Source: Sulfurospirillum cavolei
GTDB lineage: Bacteria > Campylobacterota > Campylobacteria > Campylobacterales > Sulfurospirillaceae
Length of the DNA stretch: 64,000 bases
Direction: 5' to 3' (one strand)
NCBI RefSeq assembly: GCF_000813325.1
Contig: NZ_BBQE01000004.1
Made by a program: the position numbers and the translations under genes. Below the pieces are notes generated by a model that saw only the letters and a program-made list of their open reading frames with translations, made no database searches and had not been told where the DNA came from. This document shows positions 54,745 to 62,553 of this stretch, piece after piece. Position 1 is the first letter of the stretch. The number at the start of each line of letters is the position of its first letter.

Positions 54745-54774
54745 GACATGTAAGTTTTGAAAGCTTACATGTCA
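54745..54774 (+). terminator. Terminator-like hairpin made of an inverted pair of the iterated motif
   Basis: GACATGTAAG (54745-54754) and CTTACATGTC (54764-54773) form a perfect 10-bp stem with a 9-base loop, 7 bases after the ppiB stop, followed by ATCTTCT. Each arm is a copy of the flank-dialect motif. Closely spaced inverted uptake sequences acting as terminators are known in Neisseria and Haemophilus. Confidence 0.6.
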
Positions 54775-54784
54775 TCTTCTAACG

Positions 54785-54823
54785 GCGTTGCGTTCGCATC
54801 ACACGCATCCGGTCACGCCACGC
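54785..54823. repeat. Possible dispersed repeat sharing two 11-mers with a CRISPR spacer
   Basis: GCGTTGCGTTC (54785-54795) and TCACGCCACGC (54813-54823) also occur, closer together, in the spacer at 30730-30766. The shared halves suggest a REP-like or mobile element family. No coding function is seen in this stretch before the BASS gene. Confidence 0.3.
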
Positions 54824-54890
54824 TGTTTCGCTTTGCTCAAAGCAAACGTTATCCGTCGGGATGGCTTTAAAGTTAAAGAAAGGTTTTACT

Positions 54891-55799
54891 ATGATCCACC
54901 GTATTAATGCGCTCTTTCCTCTTTGGGCGCTTTTTTTCTCGCTCTTGGCCTATCAAATGCCTATGTATTTTACACCCTATAAAATGCATATTTCAACGCT
55001 GCTGATCGCCGTGATGTTTTTTATGGGCATTACCTTGCGCCTTGAAGACTTTGCGCGTGTGCTGAAATCGCCTCGAATTATCGCGATTACCGTCGGATTG
55101 CAGTTTTTCATCATGCCGCTTGCGGCGTTTTTGCTTTCAAAACTGTTTGGGTTTTCCACCGAACTGTTAATCGGTATGGTACTCGTCGGTGCCGTATCGG
55201 GCGGTACGGCGTCTAATGTCATTACCTATCTTGCCAAAGGCGATGTTGCTCTTTCGATCACGATGACGACGACTTCTACGCTTTTGTCCGTCGTCGCAAC
55301 GCCCTTTTTAACTTTGCTTTACGTCGGGCAAAAAGTTCCGGTTCCCGCGCAAAGCATGCTGATGAGTATTTTAGAAATGGTGATCGTTCCGGTTGTTTTA
55401 GGCGTCGTCGCCAATTATTTTTTATCTCGCCGAATTGCACGCATCGAGCCCTATTTGGCGACGTTTTCGATGATAGCCATCGTGAGTATTATTGCTATCG
55501 TCGTCGCACTCAATCGACAAAATATCGCCACGGTCGGCATGATGACGATCTTAGCCATTATGTTGCACAACCTCTGCGGACTTGCGGGCGGATATTGGAT
55601 CACGAAGTGGCTAGGATACGATCGACGTATTTGCAAAACCGTCGCGATTGAAGTCGGTATGCAAAATTCCGGTCTTGCCGTTGCATTGGCAATGAAATAC
55701 TTTACGCCTTTAAGTGCGCTTCCCGGTGCAATTTTTAGCGTTTGGCACAATATATCGGGCGCGCTTTTGGCGGGATATTGGGCAAAGAAAGACCGTTAA
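54891..55799 (+). CDS. Bile acid:sodium symporter (BASS) family transporter
   Basis: A 302-residue transporter starting at ATG 54891 (AAAGG upstream) with nine or ten helices. Features are 'LLIAVMFFMGITLRLEDF', 'VLVGAVSGGTASNVITYLAKGDVALSITMTTTSTLLS' (sodium-site region) and 'CKTVAIEVGMQNSGLAVALA'. Bacterial members move pantoate, pyruvate, keto acids or sulfur compounds with Na+; the substrate is not determined. It stands alone between ppiB and a convergent S24 regulator. Confidence 0.85.
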   Translation: MIHRINALFPLWALFFSLLAYQMPMYFTPYKMHISTLLIAVMFFMGITLRLEDFARVLKSPRIIAITVGLQFFIMPLAAFLLSKLFGFSTELLIGMVLVGAVSGGTASNVITYLAKGDVALSITMTTTSTLLSVVATPFLTLLYVGQKVPVPAQSMLMSILEMVIVPVVLGVVANYFLSRRIARIEPYLATFSMIAIVSIIAIVVALNRQNIATVGMMTILAIMLHNLCGLAGGYWITKWLGYDRRICKTVAIEVGMQNSGLAVALAMKYFTPLSALPGAIFSVWHNISGALLAGYWAKKDR

Positions 55800-55809
55800 G
55801 TATCGCCGT

Positions 55810-55829
55810 GAGGGTAACCTTTTACCCTC
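55810..55829. terminator. Bidirectional terminator between BASS and S24 genes
   Basis: GAGGGTAA-CCTT-TTACCCTC is a perfect 8-bp stem in the 28 bases between two convergent genes. AT-rich DNA on the right gives a short A/T tail. It can serve both genes. Confidence 0.55.
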
Positions 55830-56487
55830 AAATATTACAAGAGAGTTTGCCGACGACTTTGCCTAAAACATTTACTTCTTGCGCGTCCATAATCTCCGGC
55901 GCATACGCTTCATTATCCGATACCAACGCGACCGTACCGTTCACATGTAACTGTAATCGTTTGATAAAAAGACCCGCAGGCGTCGAAACGACGTAGATGC
56001 CCGCTTTTTTTGCATTCGTATATTCTTGGTTAATAAAGACGACGTCTCCGCTAAAAAGCGTCGGTTCCATCGAATCGCCTAAAACATTGATCGCTTGAAT
56101 ATGCTTAATCATTCCGATACCGCCTAACTTACGGACGATCTCTTCGTCCAAATACATCATTTCGCTGCTCTCGTCTTCGTTTAACGCTCCTCCGCCGGCG
56201 GAAGCGTAAATATCGCGAAAATAGTGAATACGCGCATACTTATCGGTCTCGGCCTGTAAACTTTCGACGATTTGATCGAATAAAAGCCAATTAATCGAAA
56301 TTTTTCGCTTAGCGCAAAACTCTAAAATCTCTTTATAAGGAATTTTGGAGCGATTTTTCATCGTCGCCAATGTCAGCTGATTGATTCCGAGGGCTTCGGC
56401 AACGTCTTTATCGAAAACCTTCCGCTCTCCGACTTCTTGAGAAAGAACGTCTTTGACTTTTTGCAAAACGGCTAATATATCCGGCAT
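55828..56487 (-). CDS. S24-family phage-type repressor / LexA-like regulator
   Basis: A 219-residue regulator; the ATG at 56487 lies 6 bases after GGAGG. The N-terminal 70 residues have a helix-turn-helix like CI-type Bac_DNA-binding domains ('DKDVAEALGINQLTLATMKNRSKIPYKEIL'). The C-terminal S24 peptidase has the nucleophile Ser in 'GDSMEPTLFSGDV' and the general-base Lys in 'AGLFIKRL'; the Ala-Ser-Ala-Gly-Gly-Gly stretch near residue 98 may hold the autocleavage site. RecA-dependent self-cleavage is expected by analogy. A 15-bp palindrome covers its transcription start, and a 34-codon ORF is divergent from it. Campylobacterota usually lack LexA, so this may be their SOS-like switch or a prophage remnant. 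Confidence 0.8.
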   Translation of the reverse strand: MPDILAVLQKVKDVLSQEVGERKVFDKDVAEALGINQLTLATMKNRSKIPYKEILEFCAKRKISINWLLFDQIVESLQAETDKYARIHYFRDIYASAGGGALNEDESSEMMYLDEEIVRKLGGIGMIKHIQAINVLGDSMEPTLFSGDVVFINQEYTNAKKAGIYVVSTPAGLFIKRLQLHVNGTVALVSDNEAYAPEIMDAQEVNVLGKVVGKLSCNI

Positions 56488-56500
56488 CTTCGCCTCCAAT

Positions 56501-56524
56501 ATTTCATTTTGAAATAAAATTGTA
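56501..56524 (-). promoter_or_regulatory. S24 repressor promoter and candidate operator
   Basis: On the minus strand a -10 TACAAT (56519-56524) would start RNA near 56511, inside the perfect palindrome ATTTCA-TTT-TGAAAT (56501-56515). A second TTTTCA...TGAAAA pair (about 56532-56559) lies towards the divergent ORF. The layout fits repression of both directions by the S24 protein. Confidence 0.5.
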
Positions 56525-56579
56525 GCATATTTTTCAATTTTAGTAAAATGGATGAAAATTTTATCACAAAGGTGTCGTT

Positions 56580-56684
56580 ATGAAAAGTTTATTGTCTACG
56601 CTAAACCATTCAAAAAATGTTTATACGTCCTTTATGAACCGTGTCGAAGAGAAGATGTTGATTTTAAGCAATAAAATTTTCTAA
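56580..56684 (+). CDS. 34-residue small protein divergent from the S24 repressor
   Basis: An ATG with AAAGGTG five bases before it opens a 34-codon frame (Met-Lys-Ser-Leu-Leu-Ser-Thr-Leu ... Ser-Asn-Lys-Ile-Phe), basic at the start, ending in TAA. It is too short for common gene callers. It begins 93 bases from the start of the S24 regulator and is read away from it across the putative operators. A DNA-damage-induced cell-division inhibitor or toxin, or an unknown regulator, would fit the position. No family is recognisable. Confidence 0.4.
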   Translation: MKSLLSTLNHSKNVYTSFMNRVEEKMLILSNKIF

Positions 56685-56688
56685 GGCC

Positions 56689-56717
56689 GCTTCAAACACC
56701 GCAAGGATGTTTGAAGC
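56689..56717. terminator. Hairpin between the small ORF and dedA
   Basis: GCTTCAAACA and TGTTTGAAGC form a perfect 10-bp stem with a 9-base loop, 5 bases after the small-ORF stop. It is followed by AAAAAGC on the plus strand, so no T-tract follows in the plus direction; it may work as a stem only or with Rho. Confidence 0.4.
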
Positions 56718-56729
56718 AAAAAGCGTCAC

Positions 56730-57293
56730 TCAAGCCTTTTTAGCGGTAGCTTTTTGGAAGTAAAACCAAATAAGTGCCAAGATACTTAAAAGAATGACCG
56801 GAGCCATATAGGGATTATTCGAAAAATAGGCGGCAATGCGCATCAACATTTCACCCGCTTGATAGCTAGCGATTCCTAACGAAAGAGCCCATACGATAGC
56901 CGCAGCGGTGTTGATTAGATGAAACTTGACGATCGGATATTTAGTAATCCCGATCGTCATCGGCACAAGCGTTTTAAGCCCGTAAATAAACTTTTGAATG
57001 AAAATAATTTTGTCGCCGTACTTTTTCATCAAAAGATGGCTTAACGCCAATTTTCTTCGATGCGCTTTGATATAAGGCAATAACGCTTTTTTATTGTAGC
57101 GTCCCATCGAAAATAAAAACGCGCTTCCGACCGTATTGGCGATTGCGGCGATCACGATCGAAAGCGTTAAATCCATTTGCCCGGCATAGCTTAAGACGCC
57201 CGCCGCAATAATCGCGACCATCCCGCCGCCGAAAGAGTAGAAAAAGAGTAAGAGGTACCCGTACGTTGAGAGGGAGGTTAAAATATCTTCCAC
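56730..57293 (-). CDS. DedA/SNARE-associated family membrane protein
   Basis: A 187-residue DedA protein with four or five hydrophobic segments and the family blocks 'GGGMVAIIAAGVLSYAG', 'ANTVGSAFLFSMGRYNKKALLPYI' and 'FIYGLKTLVPMTIGI'. DedA proteins are undecaprenyl-phosphate or other lipid flippases needed for membrane potential and division. It is the last gene of a leftward run (ABC exporter, Ysc84, DedA), 8 bases after Ysc84. Confidence 0.85.
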   Translation of the reverse strand: MEDILTSLSTYGYLLLFFYSFGGGMVAIIAAGVLSYAGQMDLTLSIVIAAIANTVGSAFLFSMGRYNKKALLPYIKAHRRKLALSHLLMKKYGDKIIFIQKFIYGLKTLVPMTIGITKYPIVKFHLINTAAAIVWALSLGIASYQAGEMLMRIAAYFSNNPYMAPVILLSILALIWFYFQKATAKKA

Positions 57294-57301
57294 AAAAATC
57301 C

Positions 57302-57967
57302 TTAGTGCGTTAAACGCTGAATACTTTTCAAGAACTCTTCAATCGCATACGAAGCGGTTAAACCGTCCGACTCGATAATTTGCTCGGGAGAGATGCTATT
57401 GCCGTAGAGTTCGATATTTCGATCGTAATCGTGGTTCATGACCGAACCGTCAAACGAAACACCCGCAAAGACGCCTTGCGTTTTCGTGTAGGTATACACT
57501 TCCGAAGAAAAATCGACTTCGCTTCCTCTTCCCGCACTCTCTCCCGCAGGACCTGCGGCAACGGAAGCATCGACGCCTAGCGTCATTTTATTGTTCGAAA
57601 GTTTTTGAACGATATCGCGGCTTTTAAAGAACATCAAAATATCTTTTTTCTCAACGCCCAACTGTAAACCGAAACCCGCACCCCCGAGTTTAACGAAAAA
57701 TGGATAGCTCCATGTGCCGTTGTCTTTACGCACGACCATCACACCCTCGCCCGTTCTACCGCCTAGAAACATACTGATCTCGATCGTACCGGGAAAAATC
57801 GCGATGGCTTGGGCATTATCGCGTACTTTTTCGGGAATCTTAATTTTAGAATCGTATATCATATTTTTAATGGCGTTGGCCGAATCCAAAAGATTCTCTT
57901 CCGCCGATGCATACGCTAACGAACTTAAACTCAAAACCGTCATAACGTATATCCATATTTTTTTCAT
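57302..57967 (-). CDS. Ysc84/SYLF-domain lipid-binding protein
   Basis: A 221-residue exported protein with signal peptide ('LSLSSLAYASAEE') and a SYLF domain: 'AQAIAIFPGTIEISMFLGGRTGEGVMVV', 'GGAGFGLQLGVEKKDILMFF' and 'VDASVAAGPAGESAGRG'. SYLF proteins bind phosphoinositides in eukaryotes; bacterial members are periplasmic, with an unknown ligand. The start overlaps the ABC exporter stop by 4 bases. Confidence 0.85.
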   Translation of the reverse strand: MKKIWIYVMTVLSLSSLAYASAEENLLDSANAIKNMIYDSKIKIPEKVRDNAQAIAIFPGTIEISMFLGGRTGEGVMVVRKDNGTWSYPFFVKLGGAGFGLQLGVEKKDILMFFKSRDIVQKLSNNKMTLGVDASVAAGPAGESAGRGSEVDFSSEVYTYTKTQGVFAGVSFDGSVMNHDYDRNIELYGNSISPEQIIESDGLTASYAIEEFLKSIQRLTH

Positions 57968-59754
57968 GAGATTTTACTCCTTTGATTTTCCGTAACATAA
58001 TTAAAAAACGCCCCTTCGGCTTGCATGAGCACTTCATGCGTTCCCTCTTCGACGATTTTACCTTTGTCTAAAACGTAAATATAATCGGCTTTTTTAATGG
58101 TGCTGAGTCGATGTGCGATGATAATCGTCGTCTTACCTTCCAAATACGACTCTAGCGCACAAAAAAGCTTCGTTTCCGTATGCACGTCCAATGCCGACGT
58201 CGATTCGTCCAAAACGACGATATTGGGACGTTGCAAGACCATTCTCGCAATCGAAAGCCGCTGCCTTTGGCCGCCGGAAAGCCGAATACCGTGTTTACCG
58301 ATTTGCGTTTCAAGCCCCTCGGGCAACTCATCTATCAGCGTATCAAGCTGTGCGATACGCAATGCGTCTTTGACCAAAACTTCTTCACATGTCGCGTCTA
58401 TCATCAAATTTTGCGCGATCGTCGCATTGAAAAGTTGCGGATTTTGTAAAACCAAGAAAAGATGATCGCGTACGACGTCTAAACCGATCGTTCGGATCGA
58501 AACGCCGTCAAACGCAATGTCTCCCTCATCTAAAGGATAAAGTCCGACCAAAAGATGCGCTAAGGTCGTTTTCCCGCTTCCGCTCGCGCCTATTATAGCA
58601 ATTTTCGATCCCTTTGGAATATGCAAATCGATATGCTCCAAGATTTTTTTCTCTCCGTCATAACTAAAACTCAAGTCTTTAACGTCAATCGCATTCGTTT
58701 GCGTACCGATAAAAGGATTGTACAGGTGTTGCCCTTTTTTCTCAAGCGATAAAGCAAAAATTTCGTTAATGCGATCAAGCGATTTTTGCGCATTGTGGTA
58801 AGCATACTGGATATTTAAAATATCTTGCATCGGAGGCATTAAAACCCATAAATAACCGAAAATCGCCAACATCAATCCGATGCTCAAATCCGAATAGGCG
58901 ACCACAAAAATACTCGCGGCGCGAAAAAGTTCAAAGCCGGAAAGAAAAATCAAGAACGAAAAACGATTGGCTCCGTCGCTTTTATAGGTAAAGATAATGG
59001 AATGCTCTTTAATCGAGCGAGAGTGGTTATGCACCTTGTCGAAAAAAAGCTTTTCTTTATTGGTAGAGCGAATCTGAACAAACATCTCCAAAGTTTCGTT
59101 TAATGCGTCTTGAAACAGTTCAAACGCCTTGTTTTGCTCTTTTTTCAGTTGTGCGACTTTTTTCGCGAATTTCGTCGTAAAAACGATCACGATCGGGTTT
59201 AAAATCAAAATAAAAAGAGCCAACTGCCAATGAATCCATAACAGTACCGATCCCACGCCCAAAATCATTAAAATAGAGATAATCAACCGGCTGACGAAAA
59301 CGCCTAAAAACGTATCGATCGTCTCAATATCCGTGACCAACAGCGATGCCGCTTTTCCCGCACCGAAAGACTCGAACTGATTCATCGCCACGTTTTGCAA
59401 ATGGCGCAACGTCTCTTCCCTAACGCGAAACGCAACGTTTTTAGAAACGATCGTAAACAGTTTGGTTTGCCAATAGTTCAAAAGAAAAAAAACAAATCTT
59501 AAAAAAATAACGCTTATTAAAACGATACCGATGTAAACAACGGGACTTTGAAGATGCGTACCATAAGTATCGATCGTGCGGGTTAAGAATCCCGGTTTTT
59601 TCAGCAGGACTTCATCCACGAGCATCGGCATTAAAAGCGGAACGGGCGTATTAACGATTGCCGCGACGAAAGCGACGATATTAGCGGCAATAAGCTCTTT
59701 TTTGTAGGGTTTGATTAAACGAAAAAGCGTTTTAAAATCGTAGTGTATTGGCAT
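57964..59754 (-). CDS. ABC exporter, fused permease-ATPase (MsbA-like)
   Basis: A 596-residue half-transporter: six helices (to about 330) and an ATPase with Walker A 'GASGSGKTT', signature 'LSGGQRQRLS', Walker B 'IVVLDEST' and 'IAHRLST'. A homodimer exporter of lipids or peptides is expected; the coexpressed Ysc84 and DedA genes support a lipid role. No extra accessory domain. Its start lies 50 bases after the rny stop, beyond a hairpin. Confidence 0.87.
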   Translation of the reverse strand: MPIHYDFKTLFRLIKPYKKELIAANIVAFVAAIVNTPVPLLMPMLVDEVLLKKPGFLTRTIDTYGTHLQSPVVYIGIVLISVIFLRFVFFLLNYWQTKLFTIVSKNVAFRVREETLRHLQNVAMNQFESFGAGKAASLLVTDIETIDTFLGVFVSRLIISILMILGVGSVLLWIHWQLALFILILNPIVIVFTTKFAKKVAQLKKEQNKAFELFQDALNETLEMFVQIRSTNKEKLFFDKVHNHSRSIKEHSIIFTYKSDGANRFSFLIFLSGFELFRAASIFVVAYSDLSIGLMLAIFGYLWVLMPPMQDILNIQYAYHNAQKSLDRINEIFALSLEKKGQHLYNPFIGTQTNAIDVKDLSFSYDGEKKILEHIDLHIPKGSKIAIIGASGSGKTTLAHLLVGLYPLDEGDIAFDGVSIRTIGLDVVRDHLFLVLQNPQLFNATIAQNLMIDATCEEVLVKDALRIAQLDTLIDELPEGLETQIGKHGIRLSGGQRQRLSIARMVLQRPNIVVLDESTSALDVHTETKLFCALESYLEGKTTIIIAHRLSTIKKADYIYVLDKGKIVEEGTHEVLMQAEGAFFNYVTENQRSKIS

Positions 59755-59766
59755 AAAAATCCGATA

Positions 59767-59793
59767 AAAGCAAGAGAGAGCGTCTCTTGCTTT
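59767..59793 (-). terminator. Terminator after rny
   Basis: AAAGCAAGAGA/TCTCTTGCTTT is a perfect 11-bp stem with a 5-base loop. On the minus strand it runs into TTTTATC, a standard intrinsic terminator between rny and the ABC exporter. Confidence 0.7.
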
Positions 59794-59803
59794 AGGTTAA
59801 AAT

Positions 59804-61360
59804 TTAGCGGGCAAAGTCGACCGCACGCAATTCGCGAATGACGTTGACTTTAATTTCGCCGGGATATTGAACTTTGTTTTCGATCTCTTGAGCGATCTCT
59901 TTCGCCAATAAAACCGCTTCGTCGTCGTTAATAAGCTTGGCATTGGCGATCACGCGAATTTCGCGACCGGCATTGATGGCATAGACTTGTTTAATGCCTT
60001 GTTTGTTTTTGGCGATTTCTTCAATGTCTTGAACCCGTTTCAAGAAGCTTTCCAAAACTTCGCGTCGTGCGCCCGGACGTGCGGCGGAAAGCGTATCGGC
60101 GGCACATACGGCGGCCGATTCGACGGAAGTCGGTTCTTCGTGACCGTGATGCGCGTAAATCGCATTGATAACGACGTCGTGCTCTTTATAGCGTCGACAA
60201 ATCTCCGCACCCAAATCGACGTGGCTACCTGCCGTTTCATGCGTTAACGCTTTACCGATATCGTGTAAGATACCGGCGCGTCTTGCTAACAGTACGTCAC
60301 CGCCGGTCTCTGCCGCAATGATGCCGGCTAAGTGCGCGACTTCCAAAGAGTGACCGAGCGCATTTTGACCGTAGCTGGCTCTAAATTTAAGGCGACCGAT
60401 CAATTTGACGATTTCCGGATGCATTTTCGAAAGCCCTAGATCGATGATAATATTTTCGCCTTCTTCCATAAGCCCTTGGTCAAATTCGTCCTTAACTTTT
60501 TCGTAAATACCTTCAATACGGGCAGGCTGAATTCTGCCGTCTTGCACTAAAAGCTCAATGACTTTTGTTGCAATGGCACGTCTGTAAAGGTTAAAACTGC
60601 TTAAAATAATCGCGTTTGGCGTATCGTCGATGATAATATCGACCCCTAAAAGCATCTCAAGGGTTTTAATATTACGTCCTTCTTTACCGATAATACGACC
60701 TTTGAGCTCGTCGTCTTTAATATTGACGACGTTTATCAAACGTTCCGCGGCAAATTCACCCGCAAAACGCGTTGTCGCCTGTGCTAAAATATAGTTCACG
60801 CGGCGTTTGATGTCTTGTTTGGCTTCCTCTTCCAAGCGACGCGTCGTATGCGCGATTTCCGCACGAGATTGCTCTTCGACCTTGGCAAGGACGATCTCTT
60901 TGGCTTCGTTTTGCGTCAAGCCCGCGGATCGCTCTAGGACGATTAACGCTTCATTGACTTTTTGGGCGTACTCTTCTTTAAGCTGCAATCCCTCTTCGTA
61001 TAAACTCGTCGCGTTTCCGTGAAGTTGTTCAAGCTCTTCACGTTCTTTACCGACTTTTTTCAACTCTTCTTTATAACTACGCTCTTTTTTCTCTAATTCC
61101 AGCATTTTGTCGGTGTGCTCTTTTTTCAGAGTGATCGTTCGATCTTCGTATTTACGTTTGGCTTCTAATTCCGCCTCTTTGACTTTTAAATTCGAATTGC
61201 TAAGAATCAGTTCCGCTTCATGCTCGATGGCTTTAGCTTTGGCTCTTGCTTGAGCGACATGTATCTCATAATTTGCGGCTTCCATCTTTTTGGCGATGAA
61301 AAATCCCGCAACGCCGCTGACTAATGCGGCTCCACCTACGGCTAACGACTCTAGGACCAT
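59804..61360 (-). CDS. rny: Ribonuclease Y
   Basis: A 518-residue membrane-anchored endoribonuclease: N-terminal helix (5-23), long coiled coil (about 30-200), KH domain ('LKGRIIGKEGRNIKTLEMLLGVDIIIDDTP') and a C-terminal HD domain ('HSLEVAHLAGIIAAETGG', 'HDIGKALTHE', 'HHGHEEP'). RNase Y starts bulk mRNA decay. The ATG follows AGGGG. Its first 95 bases overlap the end of the upstream 5-FCL gene in another frame. Confidence 0.95.
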   Translation of the reverse strand: MVLESLAVGGAALVSGVAGFFIAKKMEAANYEIHVAQARAKAKAIEHEAELILSNSNLKVKEAELEAKRKYEDRTITLKKEHTDKMLELEKKERSYKEELKKVGKEREELEQLHGNATSLYEEGLQLKEEYAQKVNEALIVLERSAGLTQNEAKEIVLAKVEEQSRAEIAHTTRRLEEEAKQDIKRRVNYILAQATTRFAGEFAAERLINVVNIKDDELKGRIIGKEGRNIKTLEMLLGVDIIIDDTPNAIILSSFNLYRRAIATKVIELLVQDGRIQPARIEGIYEKVKDEFDQGLMEEGENIIIDLGLSKMHPEIVKLIGRLKFRASYGQNALGHSLEVAHLAGIIAAETGGDVLLARRAGILHDIGKALTHETAGSHVDLGAEICRRYKEHDVVINAIYAHHGHEEPTSVESAAVCAADTLSAARPGARREVLESFLKRVQDIEEIAKNKQGIKQVYAINAGREIRVIANAKLINDDEAVLLAKEIAQEIENKVQYPGEIKVNVIRELRAVDFAR

Positions 61361-61925
61361 TTTCCCCTCTTTTGATGATAGTGTGATACGGGGTTAAATA
61401 AATATCGGCTGCAATATCGTGTTCTTCGGATAAACGGCTTTGCGTCATACACAACTCCCTTTGAATAAAAACGATAGGAGGCTTTTTAGCGAGGGTTTGA
61501 AAGAAACGATCGTACATTCCCTTCCCGAAACCCACTCTTTTGAATGCCCCGTCAACCCCGATGACGGGCACCACGGCAAGATCAATCTTGGGCTTTAACT
61601 TGAAAGAGTTTTTGGGCTCTAAAATGTTAAAGACTCTCTTTTCTAAAGGCAATCTCCATTCTACCATCTTGAAACTAATACCTTCCATAAACGGAACATG
61701 TACCTTGCATTTTCTACGCCTACATGTATGAATAACGCTACGAATATCCGCTTCGATCGCAAGCGGATTGTACAAAAGGATCGAACGGACGCGCATGTGA
61801 AAAAGAAGCGAAGAGAGTTGACGCTGGAGCAATTTATCCCGCCTGTAACAACCGTTTAAAGTTTCGAGTTTTGCTCTGGCAAAGGCTCGAAAATGGGATT
61901 TGCTTTCGAACTTAATTTTTTCCAT
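61266..61925 (-). CDS. 5-formyltetrahydrofolate cyclo-ligase
   Basis: A 219-residue protein starting at ATG 61925. Family motifs include the start 'KSHFRAFARAKL', 'LLYNPLAIEADIRSVI' and the ATP/substrate loop 'RVGFGKGMYDRFF'. It converts 5-formyl-THF to 5,10-methenyl-THF. The last 31 residues, rich in Arg and Ser, are encoded by DNA that also encodes the start of RNase Y, so they may be a non-conserved tail formed by loss of an earlier stop. The start faces the TlpA-like gene. Confidence 0.8.
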   Translation of the reverse strand: MEKIKFESKSHFRAFARAKLETLNGCYRRDKLLQRQLSSLLFHMRVRSILLYNPLAIEADIRSVIHTCRRRKCKVHVPFMEGISFKMVEWRLPLEKRVFNILEPKNSFKLKPKIDLAVVPVIGVDGAFKRVGFGKGMYDRFFQTLAKKPPIVFIQRELCMTQSRLSEEHDIAADIYLTPYHTIIKRGENGPRVVSRRWSRISQRRCGIFHRQKDGSRKL

Positions 61926-61966
61926 TGTTGTCACTTTAAGGCTTGTTTGACTACAATCATATCCTT

Positions 61967-61972
61967 TATAAT
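61967..61972 (+). promoter_or_regulatory. -10 element of the tlpA-like gene
   Basis: TATAAT 17 bases before the ATG at 61990, in a T-rich context and close to the divergent 5-FCL start. A purine-rich AAAAAAAGGA lies between it and the start. Confidence 0.6.
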
Positions 61973-61989
61973 CTAAAAAAAGGACCATA

Positions 61990-62553
61990 ATGAAACTTTG
62001 GGCGACCTTGTTACTTGTCTCGACGCTTCTACTCTTAGGAGGGTGTTCTTCTGAAAAAAAGAAAACCGATAACCAAACCGAACCCGCTAAAGTGCAAGAA
62101 GAAGTGAAAGAAGCGAAAGCGGAAAAAATCGTTCTACACGATGTCAACGGAAAAGAAATCGTCGTAACGCCGATCGAGAAAGGATTTCGATTTTCGGGCT
62201 ACGAAGACAAAGTTGTTTTAGTGAATTTTTTCGCCACATGGTGTCCTCCGTGCAAAGCCGAAATTCCCCATCTCAATAACCTTCAAGACAAATACAAAGA
62301 CCGTTTAGTGATTTTAAGCGTTCTATTAGAGGAAAACAAGTCGCAAGAAGAACTCAACAGTTTTATTCAATACAATGCCATTAACTACGTTATCGTCAAC
62401 GGTATCGAAAATTTTAAATTTGCGCAAAGCGTCGGCGGCGTTAAAAATATTCCGTTAATGTTTCTCTACGATAAAAACGGCAAATACTCCACGCATTACG
62501 TCGGTGCTATTCCCGAAGAGATGATCGAAGCCGATATTAAAAAAGTGCTTTAA
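61990..62553 (+). CDS. TlpA/ResA-like thioredoxin lipoprotein
   Basis: A 187-residue lipoprotein with lipobox 'LLGGC' (lipidated Cys at 19), a charged linker to about residue 50, and a thioredoxin fold with active site WCPPC ('FFATWCPPCKAEIPHL'). It would reduce disulfides in the periplasm, for instance apocytochrome c Cys for haem attachment, a role consistent with the haem-rich metabolism of this organism. The ftsY start overlaps its stop by one base. Confidence 0.88.
   Translation: MKLWATLLLVSTLLLLGGCSSEKKKTDNQTEPAKVQEEVKEAKAEKIVLHDVNGKEIVVTPIEKGFRFSGYEDKVVLVNFFATWCPPCKAEIPHLNNLQDKYKDRLVILSVLLEENKSQEELNSFIQYNAINYVIVNGIENFKFAQSVGGVKNIPLMFLYDKNGKYSTHYVGAIPEEMIEADIKKVL

Larger units (their letters stand above)
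7711..54774. repeat. Variant motif TTACATGTCA (TGACATGTAA), 7 copies outside the CRISPR-bearing block
   Basis: Copies start at 7711 (complement), 44589, 45982, 48148, 49563, 50208 (complement) and 54765. I saw none between 15.6 and 42.6 kb, where only the fully palindromic form occurs. They are again mainly within genes. Confidence 0.7.

Noticed and set aside
56501..56515. Prophage next to the S24 repressor
   Set aside because: Neighbours are ordinary housekeeping genes (BASS, DedA, Ysc84); there are no phage structural or integrase genes.
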